From positions 1 to 34,091 of the forward strand of contig DATGMF010000033.1 of assembly GCA_035293765.1 (NCBI GenBank): a stretch of 34,091 nt of DNA. The letters run 5' to 3'. The translations under genes were made by a program, and so were the position numbers. Below are positions 1-8,049 of this stretch, piece by piece. The first letter of the stretch is position 1. Each line of letters begins with the position of its first letter. The notes below the pieces were generated by a model that saw only the letters and a program-made list of their open reading frames with translations, was not told where the DNA came from and ran no database searches. The DNA is from DASRHT01 sp035293765. GTDB taxonomy: Bacteria; Chloroflexota; Ktedonobacteria; Ktedonobacterales; Ktedonobacteraceae.

Positions 1-333
1 CGAGGGCAGGAAGGTGGCTTCGACGACGGAGCGGCCTGTACGTTGGAGATAGCGCCGAACAACACGATAGCCGATGGCGTAACCGGCAAAATCAGGAACG
101 CCAGCTTTGGGGAGCCCCCACCTTGCGGCAATGGTATCGCCGAAGATATAGCTGCACACTGCATTGATGCCGCTCACCTCTAGCGTGCCACTGATGACGC
201 GCCGGGCCGTAGCCAACTCCTCCTCTCGCAAATCAGTGACCATGTAGCCGACGAGAGCCTCTCCAAAGAGCTCGGCTGCAAACGCTTCCGCCAGCCCTTC
301 GGCGATGATGTAATCGGCAACCGTGACGTGCAT
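1..333 (-). pseudogene. C-terminal fragment of DUF2268-type predicted Zn protease (runs off window edge)
   Basis: The minus-strand frame reads from an ATG at 333 to the window edge. It matches the C-terminal part of DUF2268 proteins (predicted HExxH metalloproteases): an IIAEGLAEAFAAELFGE block, then an IFGD segment, then GYAIGYRVVRRYLQ and EATFLPS. The N-terminal half of the family, with its HExxH zinc site, is missing. The frame stays open upstream of 333, but that sequence runs through a long palindrome (346-390) and does not look like the family. The piece therefore appears to be a 5'-truncated remnant rather than an intact gene. A frameshifted intact gene is less likely because no upstream frame carries the missing half. 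The 3' end lies outside the window. Confidence 0.6.
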
Positions 334-345
334 AGGCAGAATAGG

Positions 346-390
346 CAAGCCCTTCTTTCTGTATGCCAAGCATACAGAAAGAAGGGCTTG
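346..390. repeat. 20-bp perfect inverted repeat (hairpin)
   Basis: Arms 346-365 and 371-390 are perfect reverse complements around a 5-base loop (ccaag); the core reads CCCTTCTTTCTGTATG. It lies between the two remnants at 1-333 and 423-563. On the minus strand it would follow the stop codon at 423, so it could be a terminator, but no T-run follows. It may instead be a mobile palindromic element at a rearrangement junction. Confidence 0.75.
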
Positions 391-422
391 TGGGTTTACT
401 TTGTGGATCGTAGCCTCCGGGT

Positions 423-563
423 TTAGTTGAGCAGTTGCCGAAGTTCTTCCGTCATTTGCTGAACCAATTCCGGCCTTCCATGAAACTGAGCGGGAGTATG
501 TGGAGCGACGAGGAAGAGCCCGTAAGGGGAACGCCTGCTTGGATCAAAGGGCAGAGGATTCTT
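423..563 (-). pseudogene. 46-codon gene remnant, unrecognised
   Basis: An open minus-strand frame ends with PELVQQMTEELRQLLN and a stop at 423-425. Upstream it is closed by a stop at 564-566, and it contains no ATG near its 5' end. The composition is protein-like (PFDPSRRSPYGLFLVAPHTP, then an amphipathic C-terminal helix). It resembles the tail of a larger protein whose body is gone. I do not recognise the family. It could also be chance coding. Confidence 0.25.
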
Positions 564-619
564 TTATTGTGTTTTCAAGATGAGCGATAATAGAGATAGT
601 AGTGAAAAGGAGTTTTATG

Positions 620-982
620 ATGCTTGACGTAGAGCAATTCAAAGACGAAATTTGCTGTTATCTCACGACCACCGGTCGTAACTCAGGGCGTCCTCATACA
701 ATTGAGATCTGGTTCGCCCTTCATGGGCAAACGCTCTATATGCTCGCTGGAGGCCGTCACCGCGCAGATTGGGTCAAGAATGCGCTCCGGTTCCCGGAAG
801 TACAGGTGAGGATAGGGGATACCACATTCATCGGCAACGCTCGCGTTGTTAACGACCCTGCCGAAGATGCTTTAGCCCGGCAGATTGTGCTTGCAAAATA
901 CACACTGCGAAGTAATGAGGATCTCCAGGATTGGTCCCGCCGATCCTTGCCGGTGGCGGTGGATCTTAGTAGCAGAAAGTGA
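620..982 (+). CDS. Ddn-like F420(H2)-dependent / nitroreductase-family oxidoreductase
   Basis: A 120-residue protein of the deazaflavin-dependent nitroreductase family (Ddn-like, split beta-barrel, related to pyridoxamine-phosphate oxidases). Family signatures are in order: TTTGRNSGRPHTIEIWF near the N-terminus, LYMLAGG, then ADWVKNALRFPEVQVRIGD. Members usually bind F420 or flavin and reduce quinones or nitro compounds; the substrate here cannot be told. The Shine-Dalgarno AAAGGAG (606-612) sits 7 bases before the ATG at 620. ATG 617 and GTG 602 are in frame but worse placed. It is short of the typical 130-150 residues, mainly at the N-terminus, where Ddn has an extra helix. It is monocistronic, with degenerate sequence on its left and a regulator after a 200-base gap. 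Confidence 0.8.
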   Translation: MLDVEQFKDEICCYLTTTGRNSGRPHTIEIWFALHGQTLYMLAGGRHRADWVKNALRFPEVQVRIGDTTFIGNARVVNDPAEDALARQIVLAKYTLRSNEDLQDWSRRSLPVAVDLSSRK

Positions 983-1094
983 GCGGGTGATATAATCCGG
1001 CACCACGGAAACCGAATAGTTACAGGTCAAGCTCATACTTTCTTTTTACGCACAATGGCATGCGCGAAGGACTGGTACTGTCCTATTGAATTCG

Positions 1095-1125
1095 TGTACT
1101 ATGAGTGAGTACAATCGATAGTACT
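1095..1125. promoter_or_regulatory. Candidate operator: TGTACT-N7-AGTACA with a third half-site
   Basis: A perfect 6-bp inverted repeat (TGTACT 1095-1100, AGTACA 1108-1113) is followed by another AGTACT at 1120-1125. It lies about 60-85 bases upstream of the NrtR-like regulator, a typical place for an autoregulatory operator. The assignment to that regulator is inference. Confidence 0.4.
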
Positions 1126-1181
1126 GGAACCATCGATCTCAATGCGGTGGTGCTGTGTAGCTTTTTTGGGGTGGTAAATCT

Positions 1182-2042
1182 ATGAGTACTCTACCCAGGC
1201 CGGATATGCCAGAGGTCCCGCAACCTGCGCGCGACGCTATACCACGACGGCTGATTGTGACTGCTACCGTGGTCGCGTTCGCCATTCGCGACTGGTCGCT
1301 CTGGGTGCTATTGCGCGATGGCCCCTGGGGACCACCGATGCGCCTGGTTCTTGGCTCTGAAACGGTGATCGATGCGGTAGTGCGCACGCTCGATGCCCTG
1401 CTGCTCTGGCCTGACAAAGCGCCCCTTGTGCAGTTGAAAGCGGGATGGCAGGAGCAGCAGGTACATGTATGGGGCAGCACGGAACAGGGAGCAGCTATCT
1501 CTTTGATTCATAGCATGCTCTTACGCGCCAACCGTGATGAGCTTCGTCCCAATCTGCACGCGCAACCAGTCCCCAGCCTGCACGTCCGATGGCTGCCTGT
1601 GGCCGAGATCGAATCGGGGCAGCATCCTATCGATTCCGATGTACAGCCAGCTCTCACGACTGCGCTCTATACCTTGCGCTCGCTGGTGCAAAGGGAGCCG
1701 GAAATTGTGCTGCGCTTCCTGGCCGATATGGGTACGATGCGTACTGTGGAGGAACAGAGCGAGTGGTGGAAGCAAGAAAAAACTCCTCTGGCAGGTAAGG
1801 ATGCGCAAACGCTGAGCGTCGTGAAGGAGCCTGCCCCAGGCGATGGCACGCTGACACTCGCCGAAGCCACGCTGCTATACCGCGCCTTCTTTTCCCCCGG
1901 TGAGCAAATTGACCTCTCGAACTTGCGCAGGCGTTTCCTCGCGACCGGCAGGCTGGAAGCCCTCAATGAGGAGCGCCCGGTGCGTGGGCGCGAACTTGAC
2001 TGGCGGCGCGTCAGCCGCGCTTATCGCTACCTCGATACATAA
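1182..2042 (+). CDS. NrtR-like regulator: Nudix-fold sensor domain plus winged helix
   Basis: A 286-residue protein with the NrtR architecture. Residues ~22-165 read like a Nudix fold (RRLIVTATVVAFAIRDWSLWVLLRDG ..., W-rich strand, LHVRWLPVAEI). Residues ~225-286 form a winged helix typical of NrtR (LTLAEATLLYRAFFSPGEQI, then LSNLRRRFLATGRLEAL and a final RVSRAYRYL). The Nudix box itself is not conserved: VLGSETVIDAVVRTLDALLL stands where GX5EX7REXXEEXG is expected, so hydrolase activity is unlikely. NrtR proteins use the dead Nudix domain to sense ADP-ribose-type ligands and repress NAD or sugar genes. Ligand and targets are unknown here. Start ATG 1182 is preceded by GGGGTGG. A palindrome at 1095-1113 could be its operator. 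Confidence 0.6.
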   Translation: MSTLPRPDMPEVPQPARDAIPRRLIVTATVVAFAIRDWSLWVLLRDGPWGPPMRLVLGSETVIDAVVRTLDALLLWPDKAPLVQLKAGWQEQQVHVWGSTEQGAAISLIHSMLLRANRDELRPNLHAQPVPSLHVRWLPVAEIESGQHPIDSDVQPALTTALYTLRSLVQREPEIVLRFLADMGTMRTVEEQSEWWKQEKTPLAGKDAQTLSVVKEPAPGDGTLTLAEATLLYRAFFSPGEQIDLSNLRRRFLATGRLEALNEERPVRGRELDWRRVSRAYRYLDT

Positions 2043-2122
2043 ATAATTTGGGTCAAAGGGCTATCGCTGTGGCCCACACAGGTGATATGATGGAGGGGTA
2101 ATATATCTTTTAGAGGACGAAG

Positions 2123-2665
2123 ATGGCAAAAGTGACGACAGGTACCGGCGATACAGGATATACCGGTCTACTGGGAGATCAACGGGTTCCGAAGTATGAT
2201 CCGCGGCCCGATACGTTCGGCACCGTGGATGAGGCCACGTCGGCGCTCGGTCTGGCACGCGCTACGACGCAAGATCAAAAAGTGAAACAGATCATTTATC
2301 AGATCCAGCAGGAATTGTATCTGCTGATGGGGGAATTAGCGACCCCGCCAGAAAACTACGAGAAAATGGGGTTACGCATGACCGTTGAGCATGTGCAACG
2401 CCTGGAGCAGGTGGAGGAGGAGTTGAAGCAGGAAGTTGAGATACCGAATAAGTTCATCATTCCGGGCGATACCATCGATGGTGCGGCGCTTGACCTGGCG
2501 CGCACGGTTATTCGTAGAGCGGAACGCATGGCCGTCAAGCTATTGCATGATGGCGTCATCCAGAATACCGAAGTGGTGCGCTACCTCAATCGCCTTTCCG
2601 ACCTCGTCTTTATCCTCGCTCGCTACATTGAGGTGAAATCGTCGCTGGCACAACGGCCTGAATAG
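2123..2665 (+). CDS. pduO: PduO-type cob(I)alamin adenosyltransferase
   Basis: A 180-residue ATP:cob(I)alamin adenosyltransferase, which makes adenosylcobalamin in the cytoplasm. The PduO/MMAB signatures are complete. The N-terminal ATP-binding segment is TGDTGYTGLLGDQRVPKYD, followed by FGTVDEATSALGLARA (residues ~35-50). The C-terminal helix pair carries RRAER (~134) and RYLNRLSDLVFILARY. Length is normal for the family (about 180-190). Start ATG 2123 follows AGAGGA. The SNF2 helicase begins 50 bases downstream on the same strand, so cotranscription is possible although no functional link is apparent. No cobalamin riboswitch was recognised upstream. Confidence 0.93.
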   Translation: MAKVTTGTGDTGYTGLLGDQRVPKYDPRPDTFGTVDEATSALGLARATTQDQKVKQIIYQIQQELYLLMGELATPPENYEKMGLRMTVEHVQRLEQVEEELKQEVEIPNKFIIPGDTIDGAALDLARTVIRRAERMAVKLLHDGVIQNTEVVRYLNRLSDLVFILARYIEVKSSLAQRPE

Positions 2666-2714
2666 AGCGACCAACCTGCTTGCAATAATTGAGGCACAAG
2701 GTAGGGAAAAGTAG

Positions 2715-5700
2715 TTGATTGTTCTGCATACTATCTGGCATAACACGGCCCCCGAAGGCTTGCATATCTGGGCGGAATCGTCGGACATGGCCGCAAACCT
2801 TCCGAGACGCGCTGCAAAGCAGGCCGGGGCTCAGAAGCCTCGGCTTCATCCTTTTGCGCTCTCTCAAAATACACTGACAGCAGTGATAGAAGAGATTGCA
2901 GGAAGTTTGCTGGCGGATAGCGCCGATAGCAATCTGCTGGCACTCCGGCTGCCTTCGTCCGCTAAAGGGCCATTGTCGTCCCCAGAATTGCTGATAGAAA
3001 AGGCCACCGGCGATTCTCAGGCCGCTGAGTTCAGATGGTGGAAAATTCCCACCCTCGTGCTGGACGCCGGACCGGCTTTTGATTTCTTGCTTGCGCTCCC
3101 TTCCAATCCTCCACATGGCGTTGCTTTCGGCAGTTCTTTACATTTCTGGTCCACAGCGGCCAACTTCACTTTTGAGCTGATTACGCGGCAAAATTTCGCG
3201 CCAGCCTTGAACGAGATCCGCGAGGGCAAACTGGTTACTTATCGCGCGGCCTGGGAACCGGTGCTATCGGCAGAAGACACTGAACGGCTACAATCGCTGG
3301 CGCGAGCCATGCCGCCGCTCTGCTGGTCCTTCGCGCCCGAAAGCAAGCAGCAAGCCGCATTGCCACAAAATATCATGCTCGACTTTCTCAACCAGGCCAC
3401 CGATGATTTTGTGCGCGGTGAACTCTCCGCTGCCTCTCTCTATCCTCCTGCGAACCACCAGCGCCAATCGCTGCATGAACAGTGGTTGCATGCTCTTTCA
3501 TCGCGCGACCCTGCTTTAAAGGGAAACACGCAAGAGCTGGCGAACTTCGCGGCTACCTTGCGCGGCTGGGTCGGACAACTTCGCCCATCTACGCTCAGCT
3601 CGCCATTTCGCACCTGCTTCCGGCTGGATTCTCCTGAGGAAGATAGCGCCGGAGCAAATGGCAAAGCTCACTGGCATGTGAGTTTCCATCTCCAGGCCAA
3701 CGATGATCGCAGCTTGCTTGTTCCATCCGAGAAGGTCTGGCAGGAACGCTCAGGCACCCTCACCTTCCTCAAGCGCAAATTCGAGAACCCGCAGGAGCGA
3801 TTGCTAGGGGATCTCGGGAAAGCCGTGCGTCTCTTTCCCAAGATTGAAGAAAGTCTGCACGCGGCCCACCCGACTGAAGTGACGTTAGATACTGAGCAAG
3901 CCTATAAGTTCTTGCGCGAATCGGCTCCGCTGCTGGAAGAGAGCGGCTTCGGCGTCCTCGTCCCTCCCTGGTGGCAGAAGCGTTCCGCACGCGTGGGCGT
4001 CAAATTACAGGTCAGACCCAAAAGCAACAGCCAGGCGAACCAGGGATTGATGGGACTGGATAGCATTGTTGACTATAGCTGGAATATCGCCATTGGGGAT
4101 ACAACGCTCACTCCCCAGGAATTTGAGAAGCTGGTCAAGCTGAAGCAGCCACTTGTGCAGGTGCGCGGGCAATGGGTTGAGCTGCGCCCCGAAGAGATTG
4201 AAGCGGCCATCACCTTTTTCCAGAAAAAACAGGCGCAGAGAGAAATGTCTCTGGGCGAGGCGCTACGCATAGGCGTAAGTCACGAAAAAGCTGAAATGGG
4301 CCTGCCGGTCCTGGATATAGAGACGGAGGGCTGGATCAAGGAGGCGCTGGACAAGCTCTCGCAGCGTGTACAGCTCTCGACCATTAAGACACCCGCCACT
4401 TTTCAGGGCAAACTGCGCCCATACCAGCTCAAAGGTGTCTCCTGGCTGGCCTTCCTCAAGCAATTCGGCTTTGGGAGCTGCCTGGCAGATGATATGGGTC
4501 TCGGCAAAACCATTGAACTAATCACCCTTTTATTACATGATCGCAGCAATCACAAACAGGAGCAGATCAACCCCACGCTCCTGATATGCCCGATGTCCAT
4601 CGTCGGCAACTGGCACCGCGAGATCCAGCGATTCGCGCCCTCGCTCTCGGTCATGGTTCACCACGGGCACGAGCGGCTCTCGGGCGCGGCATTCGAGGAG
4701 GAGGCGAGAAGGCATGATGTCGTCATCACCACCTACTCGCTCGCTCTGCGTGATAAAGAGCATCTCGCGCCAATCGTGTGGGATAATGTCGTGGTTGATG
4801 AAGCGCAGAACATTAAAAACGAGTCCGCCAAGCAAACGCAGGCGATCAAGAGCCTGCAAGCCAGATATAGAATAGCCCTGACCGGCACGCCGGTCGAGAA
4901 CCGCCTGTCCGAACTCTGGTCAATTATGGAGTTCCTCAACCCTGGCTACCTGGGCTCCGGCGCGGAATTTCGTAAGAGCTTCGCGCTGCCCATCGAACGC
5001 TATCACAATACCGAGCGCGCAGAAATGCTCAAGCAACTGATCCAGCCGTTTGTCTTGCGCCGGGTCAAGACGGATAAAGCGATCATCAAAGATTTGCCCG
5101 ATAAGATGGAGATGAAGGTTTTCTGCAATCTGACCCAGGAACAGGCTTCGCTCTATGAAGCGGTCGTGCGGGAAATGATGGAGAAGATCGAGCAGGCCGA
5201 AGGCATCGAGCGCAAAGGGTTGGTGCTGGCAACGCTGATGCGGCTAAAGCAGGTATGCAACCATCCGGCGCAATTTATGGGGGATAGCAGCAGTTTGCCT
5301 CGTCGCTCCGGCAAGCTCTCGCGCCTGGAAGAGATGCTGGAAGAAGTGCTGGCGGCAGGTGATAAAGCCCTGATCTTCACGCAGTTCGCTGAGATGGGGG
5401 GATTGCTGCGTCAGTACCTGCAAGAGACGCTCGGCTGTGAGACACTCTTCCTGCATGGCGGCACGCCCAAGAAGCTGCGCGATGCGATGGTGCAACGTTT
5501 CCAGGAGGAGCACAAAGGGCCGCCCCTGTTCATTCTCTCCCTGAAAGCGGGCGGCGTCGGGTTAAACCTCACGGCAGCCAACCATGTCTTCCACTTTGAT
5601 CGCTGGTGGAATCCCGCGGTCGAGAATCAGGCCACCGACCGGGCATTTCGCATTGGACAAACGAAGAATGTGCAGGTACATAAGTTCGTCTGCGTCGGTA

Positions 5701-5849
5701 CGCTGGAAGAGCGGATCGATCAGATGATTGAGCAGAAGAAAGAGTTGGCGGAGAGCATCGTGGGCAGTGGCGAGAACTGGGTCACAGAGATGTCAACCGA
5801 CCAATTGAAAGAACTCTTTGCATTGAGCCGCGAAGCGGTAGGAGAGTGA
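2715..5849 (+). CDS. SNF2-family DEAD/DEAH-box helicase
   Basis: A 1044-residue bacterial SNF2 (RapA/Rad54-like) ATPase. The first ~560 residues are the alpha/beta region usual for this bacterial subfamily, beginning MIVLHTIWHN...GLHIWAE. This supports the TTG start at 2715, which has AGGGAAAAG just upstream. The helicase core follows: Q-like segment LRPYQLKGVSWLAFLKQFG, Walker A DDMGLGKTIE (~592-601), motif Ia CPMSIVGNW, Walker B DEAQ (695-698), motif III ALTGTPVENRLSELWS, and a C-terminal lobe with LFLHGGTPKKLRD, SLKAGGVGLNLTAA and motif VI ATDRAFRIGQ. Such enzymes translocate on dsDNA and remodel protein-DNA complexes. The next gene, a SWIM zinc-finger protein, starts 4 bases after the stop; this pair is recurrent in bacteria. 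Confidence 0.93.
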   Translation: MIVLHTIWHNTAPEGLHIWAESSDMAANLPRRAAKQAGAQKPRLHPFALSQNTLTAVIEEIAGSLLADSADSNLLALRLPSSAKGPLSSPELLIEKATGDSQAAEFRWWKIPTLVLDAGPAFDFLLALPSNPPHGVAFGSSLHFWSTAANFTFELITRQNFAPALNEIREGKLVTYRAAWEPVLSAEDTERLQSLARAMPPLCWSFAPESKQQAALPQNIMLDFLNQATDDFVRGELSAASLYPPANHQRQSLHEQWLHALSSRDPALKGNTQELANFAATLRGWVGQLRPSTLSSPFRTCFRLDSPEEDSAGANGKAHWHVSFHLQANDDRSLLVPSEKVWQERSGTLTFLKRKFENPQERLLGDLGKAVRLFPKIEESLHAAHPTEVTLDTEQAYKFLRESAPLLEESGFGVLVPPWWQKRSARVGVKLQVRPKSNSQANQGLMGLDSIVDYSWNIAIGDTTLTPQEFEKLVKLKQPLVQVRGQWVELRPEEIEAAITFFQKKQAQREMSLGEALRIGVSHEKAEMGLPVLDIETEGWIKEALDKLSQRVQLSTIKTPATFQGKLRPYQLKGVSWLAFLKQFGFGSCLADDMGLGKTIELITLLLHDRSNHKQEQINPTLLICPMSIVGNWHREIQRFAPSLSVMVHHGHERLSGAAFEEEARRHDVVITTYSLALRDKEHLAPIVWDNVVVDEAQNIKNESAKQTQAIKSLQARYRIALTGTPVENRLSELWSIMEFLNPGYLGSGAEFRKSFALPIERYHNTERAEMLKQLIQPFVLRRVKTDKAIIKDLPDKMEMKVFCNLTQEQASLYEAVVREMMEKIEQAEGIERKGLVLATLMRLKQVCNHPAQFMGDSSSLPRRSGKLSRLEEMLEEVLAAGDKALIFTQFAEMGGLLRQYLQETLGCETLFLHGGTPKKLRDAMVQRFQEEHKGPPLFILSLKAGGVGLNLTAANHVFHFDRWWNPAVENQATDRAFRIGQTKNVQVHKFVCVGTLEERIDQMIEQKKELAESIVGSGENWVTEMSTDQLKELFALSREAVGE

Positions 5850-5853
5850 CACG

Positions 5854-6768
5854 ATGGGACGATGGAGACCGAGATACGAGTGGGAGGATTATTATCCCGA
5901 AAGCAGACCAATCCGCGTCCAGGGCGGCCTGAAGACCAAAAGCGAACGGGGAGCGATTGGCGAGACCTGGTGGTCTAAACGCTGGCTGCATACGCTGGAA
6001 GCCTTTGGTATGGGGGCAAGGTTAACGCGTGGTCGCTCCTATGCGCGCCAGGGGCAGGTGCTTTCAATCACAGTCGAAGCCGGACTTGTGAAAGCCCAGG
6101 TCCAGGGATCAAGCCGCCAACCATATAAGATCACCATTCGCTTGCAGCCACTTTCAGATCGGGATTGGGAGCAAGTGACGGAGGCGCTGGCCGAGCAAGC
6201 CATCTTCGCCGCCCAATTGCTGGCAGGCGAGATGCCCAGAGATATCGAGCAGGCGTTTGCGACCGTCAATCTCCCGCTCTTCCCAAAGATGGAGCAGGAC
6301 TTGCAGACCAACTGCTCCTGCCCCGACTGGGCTAACCCGTGCAAACATATTGCCGCCGTCTATTACATCCTGGCCGAACAATTTGACGAGGACCCGTTCC
6401 TGCTCTTCAAGCTGCGAGGTCGCACCAAAGAAGCAATGATCGAGGCGCTCAGGAAAAAACGGGTGGCGGCGTTACCAACAGAAGCCACCTCGGCCCCGGA
6501 TGTCACGAGCGCGGATAATGCCTCCGACGAGGGCTTACTCCTCCTTGAAGATTTTGCCAATACATTCTGGCAGGCTGGAGAGACGCTGGAGACGTTTGTC
6601 GTCAATCCGACGCGGCCCGAAGTCGATAAAGCCGTTCTCAAACGCCTGGGCGACGCTCCGTTCTCAGTTAGGAAGAAGAACCTGACGGTATTGCTTGCGC
6701 AGGCTTATGACGCGGTGGATGCTGCCGCGTCGCGGCGGGCGGCAGCAACGGAGGCTCTAGAGAGCTAG
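5854..6768 (+). CDS. SWIM zinc-finger protein, partner of the SNF2 helicase
   Basis: A 304-residue protein with a SWIM zinc finger, C154-x-C156-x6-C163-x-H165 (NCSCPDWANPCKHIAAVYY). It is preceded by the W-rich N-terminal region typical of this family (GETWWSKRWLHTLEAFGMGARLTRGRSYARQGQV). The SWIM finger is a DNA or protein interaction module. The ATG comes 4 bases after the SNF2 stop, with GGAGAG inside the end of that gene, so the two are almost certainly translationally coupled. The C-terminal third is hydrophilic and Ala-rich with no recognised domain. A role with the helicase in DNA repair or chromatin remodelling is inferred from context only. Confidence 0.88.
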   Translation: MGRWRPRYEWEDYYPESRPIRVQGGLKTKSERGAIGETWWSKRWLHTLEAFGMGARLTRGRSYARQGQVLSITVEAGLVKAQVQGSSRQPYKITIRLQPLSDRDWEQVTEALAEQAIFAAQLLAGEMPRDIEQAFATVNLPLFPKMEQDLQTNCSCPDWANPCKHIAAVYYILAEQFDEDPFLLFKLRGRTKEAMIEALRKKRVAALPTEATSAPDVTSADNASDEGLLLLEDFANTFWQAGETLETFVVNPTRPEVDKAVLKRLGDAPFSVRKKNLTVLLAQAYDAVDAAASRRAAATEALES

Positions 6769-6777
6769 TTTTTGCTT

Positions 6778-7929
6778 TTAAGCGCCTAGCACAATCGTAG
6801 CCTGCGACGAAAGCAGGCCGCCGCTGCCGTGCGCTACCGCCAGCTTTGCTCCTTCGACCTGGCGCGCGCCAGCCTGGCCGCGTAGTTGCCGCGTGGCCTC
6901 GGTAATCAGGAAGATGCCGCGCATCCCCGGATGATTGGAGGAAAGCCCGCCGCCATCGGTATTGATCGGCAGCTCGCCTCCCAGCGTAATGCGTCCGTTT
7001 TGCACAAATGCGCCGCCCTCGCCTTTTTTGCAGAAGCCCAGATCTTCGAGGATGAGCAGCACAGTGATGGTAAACGAATCGTAAATCATCGCCATATCGA
7101 TATCTTGCGGCGTGACGCCAGCTTCGGCAAAGGCGCGCGGACCGGTGATGGCTGCCGGGGTGACGGTGAGATCGGGCATTTGTGAAATATGGGCGTGTGT
7201 ATGGCTTTCGCTGCTGCCCAGCACAAAGACGGGCTTTTGCTTCAGATCGCGCGCACGTTCCTCGGTCGTCACCAGGATGCTCGCTCCCCCATCGCTGACG
7301 ACGCAGCAATCCAACAGGTGCAGAGGATCGGCGATCATGCGCGAGTTGAGCACATCCTGCACGGTAATTGGTTCACGATACATTGCCAGTGGGTTTAGCC
7401 CCGCGTGACGACGCGTAACAACGGCTATTTCAGCCAGTTGCTCTGAAGTCGTTCCATACTGATGCATGTGGCGGCGGGCAGCCATCGCATAGGCTCCTAC
7501 CAGCGTATTGCCATAGGGGCTTTCGTATGTTGCTTCGGGAATGGTCGCGGGACGACTTCCCGTGCCGATCATGCGTCCACGGCTGGAAAGCTGATTACTT
7601 CCATAGGTAATTAACGCCACTTCACACTTGCCTGCCCGAATGGCTGCTACCGCGTGGTTCAGGTGGGCCTCGAATGAGGAGCCACCAATAGAGGTGCTAT
7701 CGCTGTAACGCGGGTTGATCCGCAAATATTCGCAGAGCATGACGGTGGGCATCCCCATCGAGTGGGAACTACAGAACACCGCATCGATATCGTCCTTACG
7801 CAGCCCGCTATCCTCCAACGCCCGCCAGGTAGCCTGCGCGTGGAGTTGCAGCTCTGTCTTATCGGGAACTCGACCGTAATCTGACTCAGCGACGCCAACG
7901 ATGGCGATACGTCCATTGTATGAGGGCAT
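6778..7929 (-). CDS. Thiolase-fold protein (SCP-x / lipid-transfer thiolase class) lacking the nucleophilic Cys
   Basis: A 383-residue thiolase-superfamily protein of the SCP-x/acetyl-CoA acetyltransferase-like class. Recognisable parts are RIAIVGVAESDYGR at the N-terminus, GGSSFEAHLNHAVAAIRAGKCEVALITYGS (~82-111), AMIYDSFTITVLLILEDLG, and NTDGGGLSSNHPG near the C-terminus. The position that carries the catalytic Cys in true thiolases is SIGGSS here, and the C-terminal Cys loop reads HGSGGLLSSQA. The NHP histidine is kept. This pattern suggests a non-thiolytic thiolase relative, such as the Ltp2/ChsE-type aldolase or lipid-transfer group. The OB-fold DUF35 partner usual for those is not next door. 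The start follows GGAG by 10 bases. It is convergent with the SWIM gene, 9 bases away. Confidence 0.8.
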   Translation of the reverse strand: MPSYNGRIAIVGVAESDYGRVPDKTELQLHAQATWRALEDSGLRKDDIDAVFCSSHSMGMPTVMLCEYLRINPRYSDSTSIGGSSFEAHLNHAVAAIRAGKCEVALITYGSNQLSSRGRMIGTGSRPATIPEATYESPYGNTLVGAYAMAARRHMHQYGTTSEQLAEIAVVTRRHAGLNPLAMYREPITVQDVLNSRMIADPLHLLDCCVVSDGGASILVTTEERARDLKQKPVFVLGSSESHTHAHISQMPDLTVTPAAITGPRAFAEAGVTPQDIDMAMIYDSFTITVLLILEDLGFCKKGEGGAFVQNGRITLGGELPINTDGGGLSSNHPGMRGIFLITEATRQLRGQAGARQVEGAKLAVAHGSGGLLSSQATIVLGA

Positions 7930-8049
7930 GTGCAGTGCGCTCCTTCGCTTCTATAAGTGTGCCGAGTGGCTGTTTGCTGTGCTTTCGATTATAGACTCGC
8001 ACACTAAGAGATTGCAAGGGCGCGCACGATGCCGACAGGAGAGTCTAGC

